NCBI RefSeq assembly: GCF_001039355.2
Contig: NW_019774491.1
Coordinates: 324,630 to 388,629 of the forward strand
Reading direction: 5' to 3'
From: Lingula anatina
Lineage: Eukaryota > Brachiopoda > Lingulata > Lingulida > Lingulidae
DNA length: 64,000 bases
The notes under the pieces are model-generated. The model was given only the letters and a program-made list of their open reading frames with translations, did no database searches and was not told where the DNA came from. The position numbers and the translations under genes are program-made. Below, one piece after another: positions 13,532 to 26,948 of this stretch (position 1 is its first letter; the number at the start of each line of letters is the position of its first letter).

Positions 13532-15177
13532 GTCAAGTTTCCTCAAAGAACTCAAGGGCAGCTGTAGTAGGGGTCTGGTTTGGCAGGGGAAAGACTTTGA
13601 GTTTTAACTCCCCAGCCCCTCCCACCTATAGCCGGTTTTTAAATATTTCAGCATGCAGAGGAAAAGAAAGTATTTTTTGCCATTCCACCCCACCCCCTTC
13701 AGTAAAATCTTGCACTGATAGTGGGGATAAATGATCATATGTAACAAGAACTTGCCTTTATTAATAATTCAAACTTTTACATGTTTTTCAAAAACAATGC
13801 ACATACATATTAAATGCATTTCATTTTTTATTACAATTTTGTGTGATAGCAAGAATACAGGATTACAGTTTCACTTTGATTGTATTTATTTATTTATATG
13901 TTTACGTTTCTACTGTATTTGTTTTGGAATTATATATTTTTTCATTTATCAATATTGTTTACTCAAGTAATTCATCTTCAGTGCCCATGACAAAAGTACA
14001 AGTCAGCAATGTAAATGTATCATTTCTGCTCTAAAGATATCTTTTAAATTTAAAACAACTACTAACTATCTTGCACATATATAGTTCTAACAGTTACCCA
14101 TGAAGAGTATTTTATCTGATATGATGTCACCAAAGGATGTATTTTTTAGGTATATTTATTCTTGATACTATATATATAAATAATAACCTAGACAGTCCAC
14201 CTATCCAGGAAATTCTTATATATCATTTAATATTTATGTAAAACAAAGTTTGTATATTGGAGCAGCATTTTATCTATAAAATTTATTTACATGATTTGTT
14301 TCTTGAACTGTAATAATACATCATTATTATTATTGTACCCACAACTTCAGACCCAATGAAAGCCAGGTTCTTCTATACAAATCTCCATTTCTGCTCAACT
14401 CATCATAGGGCATATGTGGAAAGTTTAATATAAAGAACCTGGTCTTTATCAAGTCTGAAATTTGGGTTATATTATTGTAGAATATATTTATTATTTAACT
14501 GACTGTATAAAAAGGACAAGACTTATTAAAATATTTTTAAAGATTTTTAAATCCTTGTATTATGATAACTTTTACCACCAAATGTTACAGATATAGTCTA
14601 TATGTTTACCTGGTATCAGAAATTTGTAAAATAAATATTTTAAAATTACAACTACTAATTACAATTACTAATATTCTGCTGGATAATGCCTTTTGACATA
14701 TAAAATGGCATGTCAAATGTCCATGATGTTAACACTGTTCCATGACAAATGACAGTAAAATTGAAACTGGACCAGAAAATTTGGTAAATTTGTCTAGCTA
14801 CATGTAACAGACACTTTTTCTGCATAAAACCATTACTATCTAAGATTAATCATATGTGAAGGTTTTTTATAAATAAATTTACATATTTAATACATTTTTA
14901 TCTATTTAACTTAATTATTATGTTTTTTTTTCAAGTTTAATATGCAATAATGCAGGAAAACATTCTTTATATTGTATACCGGGGCCTTTATCCTAAATTG
15001 TTGGTATCAATATCAGAAAATAAAAGTTTTATCAAGTTTTATATATTTCATTTAATCATTGCCATATGTACCCTCAGTCCTCAAGTACATGTAACATTTT
15101 TCATAATTGAAGATAATATTATATAGTGACTGAAATAACATGTACATAAAGCCCTATATTAATATTATCATGTATAT
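13532..15177. other. NOS 3' UTR and intergenic spacer
   Basis: AT-rich, no supportable coding exon on either strand. Possible NOS polyadenylation signals AATAAA occur at 14630-14635 and 15019-15024. The minus strand here was read for the missing CDC123 exons and none was recognised. Confidence 0.6.
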
Positions 15178-18100
15178 TTAGCAAGTGAGTTGGATTTTAG
15201 ATCCTAGACTATCTGTTCTAAGCTCTACTGTTGGTCTACTCACTCTTGGGGCACTCCAGTTCAGTTTGGGAAACACTTTTCCACCTAAAGTTGCAATACT
15301 CTTCTTGATTTGGGCTTCAAACTGAGGAAAACTTGGAGGCTGAAAATAGGAACAAAGCTGCAAATCTGTAAAATGTACAGACTGATATCAGTAACAGAAC
15401 TGTTTACATATCAGAAGCATCAGTGAAATATTGACAAGTACCCTATGGATTTAAGGAAATTGTAGGCAGTATAAACAAATACAAAAGGAGAATGTTTGAC
15501 CCCAACTCCAATGCTTTTAATCTCTTCAATATGTATGAGGAAAATAATTAACTTGAGAAGGATTCAAAGCTGAAAAAGAGCAAAACCAAAACATGTACTT
15601 GCAATTTAAAAAAAAAAGGTCATACAAGCAGTTATTTGAAATTGACCTGTATTTCAGCAATATAAATCGGTCCAGTAAGTTTGAAGGGGTTGGAAATGTT
15701 ATGTAATCACCTCTGCCACTTCTTATTATTTTCGGTTTTTATCACACATGAGTTTTTTCCGCAGAAAAAGCAGAATTCTGCATTTTTTAATTCAATTCTG
15801 ATGGTTCCTGAGATTGGCCAAGGTAAGGTGTTGGTCCCATGAAAAATGTTCAAAGGTGTTTTTTTTTTTTTTTTTTTGAAACCTAGGTTCATGTCTGTTT
15901 TATTTTGTAGCCTGAAATGTGTATATTTCACTGGTGGAGACAGGAAATTGAGAATGGAGGGGCAATTTTTCCACCCCCTATAGTATCCCCAACGTTGCCT
16001 ATAAATTCATGGAAAAAATTGATGCAAGTTAGGGCAATTTGAAAAACTTCAGCAGGCCAGACAGAAAAATTTCCTCCTTTTGATAAGTGACAGGGCTTTT
16101 TTTTTTTGTGTGTTAGGCCTACACTCCCCAATACCCACAACTGATAGTACATGATTAATTTTCTGTAACTTCCCTTCACCAACCTTTGCATGTGGTGTAT
16201 CCATATCCCATTCTTCCTGAAAAAAAAATAACAAGAAGAATCATACTATTGCTGAATGATATACAGCCATGTCTACCAGTGGGATGAGAGAAAATGAAGA
16301 AAATGAAATTCGATTTATTTTTAATGTTTTTGTTGCAGGAGATATCTCCAAAAATGAAAATTATCTTTCTTTTTATTTGCACCTGAATCATGCAATATTA
16401 TTGGTATCCTTTTTAATTTCAATTTGCAATTTTATTAAAATTATTCTATTAAAAACATTTTATTTCTATTATTTTTTTTTTTGTATTTTTATATACAGAC
16501 CTCCTCTTCTTGGCTCTGGCCTTGACCTTGAATAGACCTAAAAATAACAGTAGTAGCATGAACATTTCAAACACCCCACCAATTCCAAACTTTTATTTCT
16601 GTCAAGATTTCATTATATGACAAAACTTTTCAAATAAATACCATTCTCATCATCATTTTTTGTTGCCTACCTGAGTAGTGAGTTTTATCAAATACTTTGT
16701 TATACAATCTTTCTCTCTTGTTGTATAAAGATGAATTAAAATCAGATTAAATCATGAATAAATATTTAGCAATCAAAATTTTAGCTCACATGCTCTTTGT
16801 TGTTTCTTATTTCTCTTTCTTTACTATACATGGTTGTACTGCACTGATGAAAACAGAAACTGTGACTTGAACCATCACATTTACAAAGATTAAACAATTA
16901 ACAGAATGCCAGAAAAGGAGGTGCCTTCCCTCTCCCCCCTCCTGTGTCCTCCTGACTCCCTTTGTCACCTTTTTGTCTTAACCCCAGTAACCTTCCAAAC
17001 GTTCCCATCCCTGTGCATTTTGCCAAACAGCTCATATAATGTGACATTGTGCAGTATTAGGATCAGGTTGTTATACTACAGGCATCCACAAAGCAGATCA
17101 ACACACACCAGTTCAAGAGAGGATCATGATTACATATTCAGGGGACTCTCCATGCACATTTGAAAATCCCCCACATTCGCAATGAAGCTCCTTAGATGTT
17201 TGACCTTAAATGTGATAAAACCCTAAAAATAAAAGTTTATCTGAAGCACTCTTCTTAGTGTCGTTATTATCTTCTCACCCTTCCCTGATGGACATTGACA
17301 GCTGAAAATGTCTGTATGGCTGCATTCAGAATAGAGGACTAACTTGTCCACAGATCAAACATGGCTACCCACTTAAAAGCTTGCCATCTTATCCCCTAAT
17401 AGACACTGAATAGATTCCCCACAGAGATTAGGCAACAAGCATTCAAGTGGGATGGCCATACTTGAACCGCGGAGTAGTTAGTCTGCTGTTGTGAATGCGA
17501 CCTATGATACACAGCACAGGGCTGTGATATAAAATACCACACCATTTTTTTGTGTGAAAATGAAGCAATGCACATGTAGGCAGATGTTTTCCTTTATGAC
17601 TGGCCAGTCATTTAGAACTATGCATAAATTAAAAGTGGGATAAGACATCAAATGCAAGTGAATGAATGGGTTGAACAATGATTCATGAGTAGGAGTAGGG
17701 AGGTCAGGTCAACTTTGATAGTAACATAAATATCAGCCAAAATGATTTTATCTGATAGAGCAACTCATGAGCTTTCCAAAACATTTTAATTTTTGAAAAT
17801 CAAGCAAGCCAATCAAAAGTTATTAAATTTTCAAGAATGCTAGTCGGCCACAAAATTTTGAAAATGTCTTGTATGCAAGCATATGTAACAGTGGAAGCCA
17901 AAAGTGTCACCTAATTGCCCAATCAATAGAACAAAATTGGCATAACTTTTGAATAGAGTGAAATATCCATTTGAAATTTTCTGGAAAGTTACACTATGCC
18001 AAGAAGAATCTGACAAGATTCAATTTTCTGTAATTTATCCATTATTTCCATGGCAACCATTGCTAAATATCAATAGCGATCGATATTTTTTTTTTCAACC

Positions 18101-20217
18101 TAAGGCTTCAGCATCACTGCCCAAAGGCTACTTTTGGATGAAAATGATGCTAAATAATGTGCCATCACTAAAATAAAAAATGATAGCTTCTAATGTATCT
18201 GTTGCTATGAAAATCGTCATTATGATAGCTGTTGCTATGGTAACTGTTTGAATTACTTTTTACACATTATCATGAATTTTAAACTGAATATGAAGTGGGA
18301 AACACTCTTGGTACTCAGTTTATTAATTTAAGTTAAGTAGTAAACAAATACTCTGTCACTGTTGCCATGGCAACCAATATTACAATGACAATTGCATATA
18401 CGATTTTAAGGTTTAACTAGTAAAAAATACCAGAATGCACAATGAAAATAAATAATATCCGATTTTGGTAAGGTATAATTTTGCCAAAAAAAATTAATTG
18501 ATATTGGACATCATAGCAGATAGGTAATACAAAAACCAGCGAGATTTTTTGGAGAGACTGCCATAACATAATGGCAGTTTTAGGAATTTTCCGTTTTTTG
18601 TTGTTAAGAAAAAATAAATAAATATTTATTTATTTTGTTCCCTTTTGTTCGGCTGTCATAAACCATTCTAGAGTTATTGCATATCTCCATGATTTTAATT
18701 AACATTCCCCTTTTATGTTCACTGACGAGTTCAAAGACGAAAAAAGCATTAGCCCCATCAATATCATACGTAATTTCATACTTTGTTTGAAAAATAAAAT
18801 AAACTCTATATTCTTGAATTGTAGGCGTTTTATCAATATCACTGGGTTTCGTGAACAATTCAAAGATTTTCTGATTAGATATTCTGATCTCTTGATCCTC
18901 TTTGGGTACTGAAAGTGCAGTTGCTTTTTCATCAGCATAACAGCTTGGTGCGTCCGCCATTTTGTTTGCGGTAAGATCAAAGTCACTGATTTTCTAACGG
19001 CTGTTACGGCTCTATCTTACCAAAAAATGATAAATAAAAAACAGATTTGAACCGAGAATTAGTTAAAAAATTTAGGTAGGGGTTACAGAACTTTCAGAAA
19101 TTCGTTATTCTAACTCTAAAACACGATTAAAAACTTTACAAGCTAGTTTTGGTTGCTGTTTTCGGTTGAGTAAACTTCTGTAACCCCTCACTCGAACGCT
19201 TGATTCATTTTCCTCATGAATATGTGTCCAAATATGAGGAAATAACATCCGGGACGCCGTACGGAGCTTTTAGAAAAATGGCGCGAAACGCGCATGTTGA
19301 GCAAAATTCGTAAATAGTGGGAACCAAACGAGGAAGTGAAATCACCAGCGATTTCTCACAGCATTTTCGTGGCTGGAGGCTTACAACGGAGACATGATAC
19401 ATTGTTACACATATTGTTAGAAAGCCCATTCAATGCACTTTTTTAATATATTTTTATATTTATCATAGGACCCAAATCTTGGAAGTTATGATAGAAAACA
19501 AACAGCGAGGTTAGATTTCTTCCCGTTTTCGACTGCGTGAGCTTTGTGACCTGACCTCCCTAGTAGGAGAAAATTGCCCTCTTCCCAGGAAAATTTATTT
19601 TGGGCGGCTAAATCCTCTGGAGAGGACCTTTACAGAAACACTCTTGTCAGTATCTAATATCCACAGTCCCGTGATTGGTTGTTTGTGGTAGAGTTGGGTT
19701 AAGAATGTCACTCTCATGCCACTGGTGAGTGTCTGGTCAGTGTTTAATACATGAAAGGTCAGACTCTACTTACTCCTTGGGTAGAACTACACCATCAGAA
19801 TTAAGGTAGTCAATGAACTCCACTGGAAGAGGGATGATGTGGCTGAAAGTAATTTTTGCCAATTAGAGAATTTAACCTTTCAATTAAAATATTATCAACG
19901 TTTTATGTTAATACTAAATCTGTGTTCTCTTCAGTAAGAAAAAAATAATTATTTATGTTTAATGGCTGTGTAGTTTGTTATTACGCTATATGTCATTTTC
20001 TCAACCCAACCAATGTTACGTACGTCCCCAGCGCAGTGACAGCTAGTGCCTCTCTATGTTTTCTAGCTTTTGTTGACATTGGAAACACATTAAGTGCATG
20101 AATGGTGATGATCAAATTCATTTATCAAATTCCCAGGACGTACCTTTTTATGCTTAAATGTTTAAACTTAGGATACCACCTGGAGAACATGCAGTTTATG
20201 ACTTGCTCCCGTTTCAT
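15178..20217 (-). CDS. CDC123: CDC123 (D123) first five coding exons; 3' half missing
   Basis: CDC123 is a cytoplasmic ATP-grasp-fold chaperone that helps assemble translation factor eIF2. Exons on the minus strand: 20217-20144, 19842-19774, 16537-16501, 16216-16184, 15339-15244; phases agree and give 103 codons. The start MKREQVINCMFSRWYPKF matches the family N-terminus, a short acidic exon pair (SQEEE, EEWDMD) matches its acidic linker, and the last exon carries GGKVFPKLNWSAPR, the family signature. A GTGAGT donor follows APR, but no later exon is visible before NOS. Reading through the donor gives 21 more residues and a stop at 15178. Family members are usually about 330 residues, so most of the catalytic fold is absent here. 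This is either a truncated duplicate or an assembly misjoin. Head-to-head with vezatin. Confidence 0.82.
17322..17498. mobile_element. Foldback MITE in CDC123 intron 2
   Basis: Imperfect terminal inverted arms of about 60 bp: GCATTCAGAATAGAGGACTA on the left and, on the opposite strand, GCATTCACAACAGCAGACTA on the right, continuing through CATGGCTACCCACTT / TATGGCCATCCCACTT. Same end sequence as the element at 38887-39130. Confidence 0.75.
18045..18375. promoter_or_regulatory. Cluster of X-box-like (RFX-type) palindromes
   Basis: GTTGCCATGGCAACC at 18361-18375 is a perfect RFX-type palindrome. GTTGCTATGGTAAC at 18231-18244, TTTCCATGGCAACC at 18045-18058 and a half-site GTTGCTATGA at 18201-18210 are variants. 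They lie in a CDC123 intron about 2 kb upstream of vezatin. They may be regulatory or part of an ancient repeat. Confidence 0.45.
18604..18960 (-). CDS. Small ORF of 118 codons, unrecognised
   Basis: Starts MADAPSCYADEKATALSV within the motif CAAAATGGCGGAC, a YY1-type element often found over start codons of TATA-less promoters. It ends in an A/T-rich stretch with several AATAAA strings (rc around 18610-18635). It lies in CDC123 intron 2 on the same strand. The first 90 residues have normal composition (SNQKIFELFTKPSDIDK, then QEYRVYFIFQTKYEITYDID). I recognise no family. It could be a nested gene, a retrocopy, an alternative 5' exon or chance. Confidence 0.35.
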   Translation of the reverse strand: MADAPSCYADEKATALSVPKEDQEIRISNQKIFELFTKPSDIDKTPTIQEYRVYFIFQTKYEITYDIDGANAFFVFELVSEHKRGMLIKIMEICNNSRMVYDSRTKGNKINKYLFIFS

Positions 20218-20460
20218 CTTGTTCCAGTTAAAGTTCTCTACATCTGCGCTTCTTGGAGTCGTTCAAAATTAAGTACCCAAATACGACTTTTGCATGAAAT
20301 GACAGAATGCTCCTTAATTTCGAAGTTTTAAGACTTTAAAACTTTTATTCAGTTTTAAAATATTACTGAAAATATATAATAACCATAACAATTAATGTTT
20401 AACGTAAATTTGAACAGATATTTACTATAATTATTTGACGTAAATGGGTACTTTGTAAAC
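20218..20460. promoter_or_regulatory. Divergent promoter between CDC123 and vezatin
   Basis: Only 243 bp separate the two start codons, which point away from each other. No TATA box is placed convincingly. A shared bidirectional promoter is an inference from spacing. Confidence 0.55.
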
Positions 20461-23400
20461 ATGGAGGTAGACGAAGACGACGAAGTCATATTTGAGGTTA
20501 GTAATTGAAATGTCGATGCTTTACTGAAATAAGTATGGGAATTTCGTGTTTCCTTGAAAATAGGAGCTCTAATAGGACTCACTTACACAATTAGTGCAAA
20601 ACTTTACCCCCTGTAGCAATCTTTGTCGATCCTGTTAAGGCTCCATTAGAACATCGGTGATAACATTAACAGTTAACTGGAAATTAGGTCATCTATTAAC
20701 ATATCACAATAAAGACAATTTTATTCATATCTAATTGCGAGTCGAAAATGCTGAAAAATGCAAATCACAGATATAATGACTTTGTTTCGTGGAGGGCGAA
20801 GAATGAATTCAAAAGCCGTATTCACATGTCATGTGAATGGGGTGCTTCACAGATCACACGAAATAAAATGAATCTTTTACCCATCTTGTGAAATAAAAAG
20901 TGGCTTTCATGGATAAGGAAAATATACAATGGGACTCTCTTAAGTGTATATGCTCATAGTGTTTATCTTTTAGTAAAAATTGCACATGCATTGTGTGAAT
21001 ATGTGCCCTTCTACATAAATGAACTGGTTTCTCTTTATGTATCTATCTAAAAGAATTTAACAAGTTGGCCTGCTTTGATGGTTAAAGCTGATTGTGGCAT
21101 ATGTCATGCACCTTAGTCCCATCCCATCTGATACTATATAAACCCTAAAAATAACTATGTGCATAAAATATTCCAGAACTCTGCCTTGCATCACCACCTC
21201 CAAGATGTTGGCTGGGTTGACATGGACATATCTGTGGTAGCATCAAAGAAATCTGCTGTGTTGATGGACCACAGAAATGAAGAAGATTCTCAGTCTCAGA
21301 AGAATGAGGTCCAAGGAAAATCTGTCATTAAACCAATACTGGTATCAGTCTTGTTTGTTTTTCAGCACATGTGATAGGCAAAAAAGTTTATAAAAATAGA
21401 TTTGTTTTGATGAAATGGGATTTTTTTGGTTGGTTTGTTGCTATTTTTGTTATTGACAGCTAGTAGTAAATTGACTATCCAATAATATAATTTATTAATT
21501 TAATATTGTTGAAAATGAAATTAATTTTTATAAAATCATTCAATATTATTGATTTCCTCTTTTCACCTGAAATGAGTTCTTTTCTTAAGAATCTTTTACA
21601 AACAAAAAACTTTCCTTTTTCACTAAAATCTAAAGTCAATAAAGCAGACAAACAAAAAATGTTTCTGCAGAGATGTTACTATTTTTATTCACACAGGTGT
21701 CTCTTTGGATGTGTCTAGAAAAGCTGTTTGCCATGCCACATTTTGTGTCAAAGGTAGAGCATATTTACTAGTATATTGAATGATAAATTATTAACAGATT
21801 TATGAAATAAGTCAAAAGAGTAAGAACAAAGAATAACACACAAACAAAACAAAACGTCCAAGCAGCAACTCCTTATCAAGTTCTAATCGCTACTCATAAA
21901 TGCACACAAGCAGAGAGACATCTCTTTTATGACATGCTTCCTTTTCCCACCCAGTATCATAGTCTGGCTGTAATAAGAAGCGTCTTGAAGTCTGAAGCAT
22001 TGGAGGAGGAAGATGCTGCCTTCTTGGAAAATCTTGTAAAAGAATCAGACAGCCTTACAGTAGTTGAAAAACCAAGGATACCAGTGAGCACGCTGCGGTA
22101 AATTCTCCTCTATAACCATAACCTGCCATTGTATAACACCATGCAATATACAGATATATGCTTTGTTTCAAATATCAGTTCACATTAAATTAGTTGAAAT
22201 TCCGCTATCAACAATTCTAGGTAAACTAATGAGCTTTACCTCCTTCTTTGAAAAAAAAGAGCTAACCCAAAAGAGATATTTCTAAAATTTTTATTGGCAA
22301 CCAATTTATTATTATTATTTTATATATAATATTATTCTGTTGAAAGGAAAGAAAAAATAGAAAAAGAAAGTAGAACAACTTTTTTCCAAATTTCATTTAC
22401 TATAATTCCATGTTATGAAGTTAGATTGGTTGAAGTTAAAGAAGAAAGTATAGAACTAATGTAAATGAATATAATTTTAATTAGGTTGGCACTCTCTTTC
22501 TGCAGGTTGTCCTCTATTTTTGCTGCTGGGCTTGCTTATGGTTACAGCCATCTTACACATGGTTTCACCCTGAATATTCCACTAATGACACTGGTTCCAC
22601 TTGGTGCTGTGGGTATACTAGCCCTGTTGCTGGAACTTTGGAATCTTCTGCAGTATTACAAATGGAGCAGAGACTGGAGGCAGTTAGAAGATATAATTAA
22701 AAACTTAGTGGTCAAAACTGAAGTCTTAGGAACTCTCACAAGGAAAGGAATTCGACTCATACAGGAGGTAGAACTGATATCACGCGGGTTTACCATGTGA
22801 GTAAATGTATTTTGCTTACAGTGCTAGTGATTAAAAAAGAATGAAAAGAATAGGTTATGTTTAATTACATTTGATGATCAGTGGTGGGCATTCAGAAAAT
22901 TTTGACAGATGATTGAAAGATAATTTACTGGTCATACTAATCATAACAAGACTAAAAAAAATTATAAAAGTAATTTTTAAGAAAAATTTTATGATGTTTG
23001 GTTTAACTTCCATTCAAAGCAATTTTCAAAAATCAAAGGTAAATGGCATTGCTCCCAATATTTTATTGACAAAATTAAAGGAAATTCAAATAAGGTTACA
23101 AACTAAGATATGATGATTTTACTTTCAGGGCTACTCCCCTGACCCCAGCAGGTAGGCTAGAGTTGACCAGTGGTGACCAGTCCAACAGACAATGCCCACA
23201 GCTGAGAAGTTGTCTCTTCCATGTGGTTAGAAAGACCATTATGAATCTCAGGGAAGGCACTGGCAAGCTCATTGAAAAATATCCTTTATTTATCAGGATG
23301 CCTCATGAGCCATATTTGATACTGTCGACTGGAAGATTTTGAGTATCTGAAGGTTACAGTATCACATCAAGCAGTATACTTAATCACTTTGAGAGATTGA

Positions 23401-24595
23401 CCAATTAATAGCCTGGCTTCTATGAAAGAGAGTTGCTTTAATGGAACCCCAGTCTCGGCATGGGCAGTTGATTAATTCAGCTGAACAGCAGGAAGGGAAC
23501 TTGTGGAGAACTTATTCAGAAGTAACTTGTGAAAGGGAGTAAATTACTTGAGTGGTAACGTTCAATACTTAAAAAGTACAGTATTGAATAAATGATGATA
23601 ATTTGCATGTTTGTAAATATGTTTCCTTAATATCATCAAATCTCCAGTGGATGAAGATTTAGACAGTATATCTAACTATGTGGCCTTCATCCCACTAGAG
23701 CAATATGGTCCATGTCTAAGTCTTCCAACCACTGACCAGAATGGTGAACAGTTACTGCAGCAAGTGACCGATGGCTACTCCATTTCCGCTTTAAAGGTAG
23801 GAAGAAACTTGCCCACTGGTGAGAGTCAGCACAAACTGGGACATTTGGGGACATATGTTTTTAAAAAATCATGTTTATGTTGCTTCTGAATATGTCCCTT
23901 GTTTGGCTTCCAATCAAGCAGGAGTAAAATGGATTTTCCCCATTTTAAAATGTTTTCGTCTGTTATTTTCTCTTATTGATTGATTGGTTGGTTGATTGAA
24001 TGTTCTGTCTCAGATATATGTCATAAAATATAAAAGCATTTGTATTATGCTTGTACTGACTGTGCAATTGGTATTTATTTCAGGCCCTGTGTCATGTATG
24101 TAGCATACACATCTCGGAATACCTAAGAAGAATTGCCCTCTGTTTTCTGCCGTCATTTGAAGGCAAAGAAATAGGTATACATGGAACTCTTGGGAGTAAT
24201 GTTGTTTAATGTGGATAATTAAACAAAATGAATTTTCCAGTATTTTCTTATACTCAATAGAATAATGGCACTTTTATCCTTTTATTAATTCACATAATTC
24301 TAAGAAAGAAGTGTGATGGGGGTGTAACATTGTCTTCATTATAATTTTGCAAATCCAGTAAGATAATTATAATTATAATATAGTAATAATATAATAATGT
24401 CATTTTAAAAAATATACTTAATATGTTTTTCAAAAGAATGTCTAAGCTTCAGAAACTTACACATGTACTATTAAAGTTACATATAAAGTCAAATGTTTGC
24501 CACTAATCACGACCAAGCACCATCATTTCAAATAAGATAACTTAAAGGTATCATCTCATATGTCCCCAAAAATGACATTTGAACTGATATTTTTT

Positions 24596-24638
<43 letters not shown>

Positions 24639-26913
24639 TGATTTTTATGTGTCATTGGGAATCTACTCTTGATTCAGACATAACTTTAAAAGCTTTATTG
24701 CCTTGGTCTGTTGTCAATTTATTCATAATCAACTTTAATTCTGTTTTCAGAACCTCAAAGTTTTGAGAATGTACTCAGTTGCATACAACCAGTAGCTGCT
24801 ACACTTGACAACCATACACATGTGTTTAAAAGAAGCTATGACATACACAAATGTTCATGGAGGGCGAGATTTGAAGACACAAAGCCAGGACATAAAGAAC
24901 GAGATGGAGGAGTGGGAAAGGGCATTTATACAGCAGTTCATAGTCTGCAACTTCACCTTCAGGCTGCCATGAAAAGGTAATTTTAAAAAGACGTCATGTG
25001 TATTGATGGGATGAATGTTGCTGGTATTGGTTCATAGTACTGTAGAATCTGTATTATAGATGGAACTAGTGTCTGCCACCAACCAGAGGTGAATCTTCCT
25101 TATTCTGTCATGCACAGTTTTTGACAGCTTGAGTTTTGCTGTCGTCCTTGTAGTGGTTCTCCTTTGAAGGTCCATGTCTCGCATATTATCACCAGTAACA
25201 GAATAACTGAAGCAGAAAAAAGTTTGATATTATTCAGAGTAACACATAGTGCCTTCTGATATACTTACTGCTGAATTATAAGTCTCCTGCTTGCAAAGTA
25301 AAATTAAGACTCTGTACATGCACACATAATTCTACCATCACTTAAAATGTTGGACTTGAATTGGCAATATTGAAAGTAGATTTCTCCAATGATGTCCAAC
25401 TTTTTGGTGTATTTGGCTTAGTAGTTCTCGCCATCCAGGACATTTGGCCTTTTTTTGTACAGACACAGATGTGTCTGTACATATTGCCATCACCTGCGTC
25501 TGTCGTCGCCGATGGCGATGGCGATGGCGATGCCGATGCCGATGCCGGCGCCGTGCACTTTCCTTGTAAACACGATAAGTGGAGGGCAGTTTTACTTTTT
25601 GGCTTTATATTTACAGAGCTGATGAATATTCATAAAACGCAGGTCAAGTTCGAAAATCAGGATGATCGGGCCATTATTGTATAAGTTATGCTTTTTTCTT
25701 TCACTTTTCAACATATATGCAACACTGTAAACACATTTCAAGGAAAACCGATAGGCCTGTTGTCGTGAAACTCTCAGGAGTAATCGATCTTACTAAAACG
25801 GAGGTCAAGTTTGAAAATTGGCATGCAGCCTGAGTTGGAAAAGCAGTCTAATTGGCTTCTTTTTCTGGAAGTTATACATTTTCAAAGTGTGAACTTGAAC
25901 TCTCATGGGCCTGAAGCCTTATGCTTGTTACACATTTTACTTTCATTGGTATTACCTGTTGAGCATAATTAAAATTTGATGTTGAATTTACAGTTTAACA
26001 TAATGTACTTTTGCATCAGAATAAACAGTAGCCTATTTTGTGCATAGTTATTTCCTGCTTTTTGTCTGTACATTTGACAGCTTTGCTGCCTTGTTTTAAG
26101 TCTGATAGGGCACTACATTTATCATGCTAAAGGCTGATAGCTAAAGGGGTACATTATTTTAGCAGACATCTTCAGATTTATTCTGGTCAAAAAATTGTCA
26201 GTCTCAACTTACGCTTATTTTTTTAAACAGGGCCCAGCTATCAATGATATGACTATTTTCAGATTAGAAGCAATAGAAAATGAACTGGAAGAGGATGAAT
26301 GTGCAGTCAAGACAGATATCAGACTGTACCATCAGAAGCTGGTAGAAGAGATGCTGTGTGTACAGAGAGAGCTGACGGCTTGTTCTGGGTGCTGGGAAGA
26401 GAGCATGAATCGGATAGACATGATGCTGCCCAGGACAGAAGACAAAGGTATTGATATAGAAGTATAGAATTGAGAGATGAGATTTGAATGTAATCTATGG
26501 TCAACGTGTGATGTCTTTTTTGTATCCAATCCTGATGTGGACAGATGTGTAGTGTCTTCTCCATGTTTAAACCAAAGACAAAAAAGTTTAAAGACAAAAT
26601 CAGGTAGTATAGTTTTTGTACAACAGAGTGGGTACCTTACGAGACTAGAGTTCTTTCTTTTTGGTATATTTATTGTTGCTGCAGGTGTCAGAACTTAGTA
26701 GACGTAAAGTTTCTGTCAATCTCTTTTACCTTGAATATTTAATTTGAAATTTTTCTACGTTTGGAGATCTGCTGTTTTTCTTTTTCATCAGTACTTGCTG
26801 TGCATAATTACAAATTTGAGCATAATATATTAATTTATTGCATCAGAATTGACAGAATCCTATTTTGTGCATTATTATTTTCTGCTTTTTGTCTGTACAT
26901 TTGACAGCTTTGC

Positions 26914-26948
<35 letters not shown>

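Noticed and set aside
23648-23796. CAG at 23645-23647 as the vezatin acceptor
   Set aside because: It puts a TGA directly after the junction given the upstream phase; an in-frame start a few bases earlier also fits the protein alignment better.
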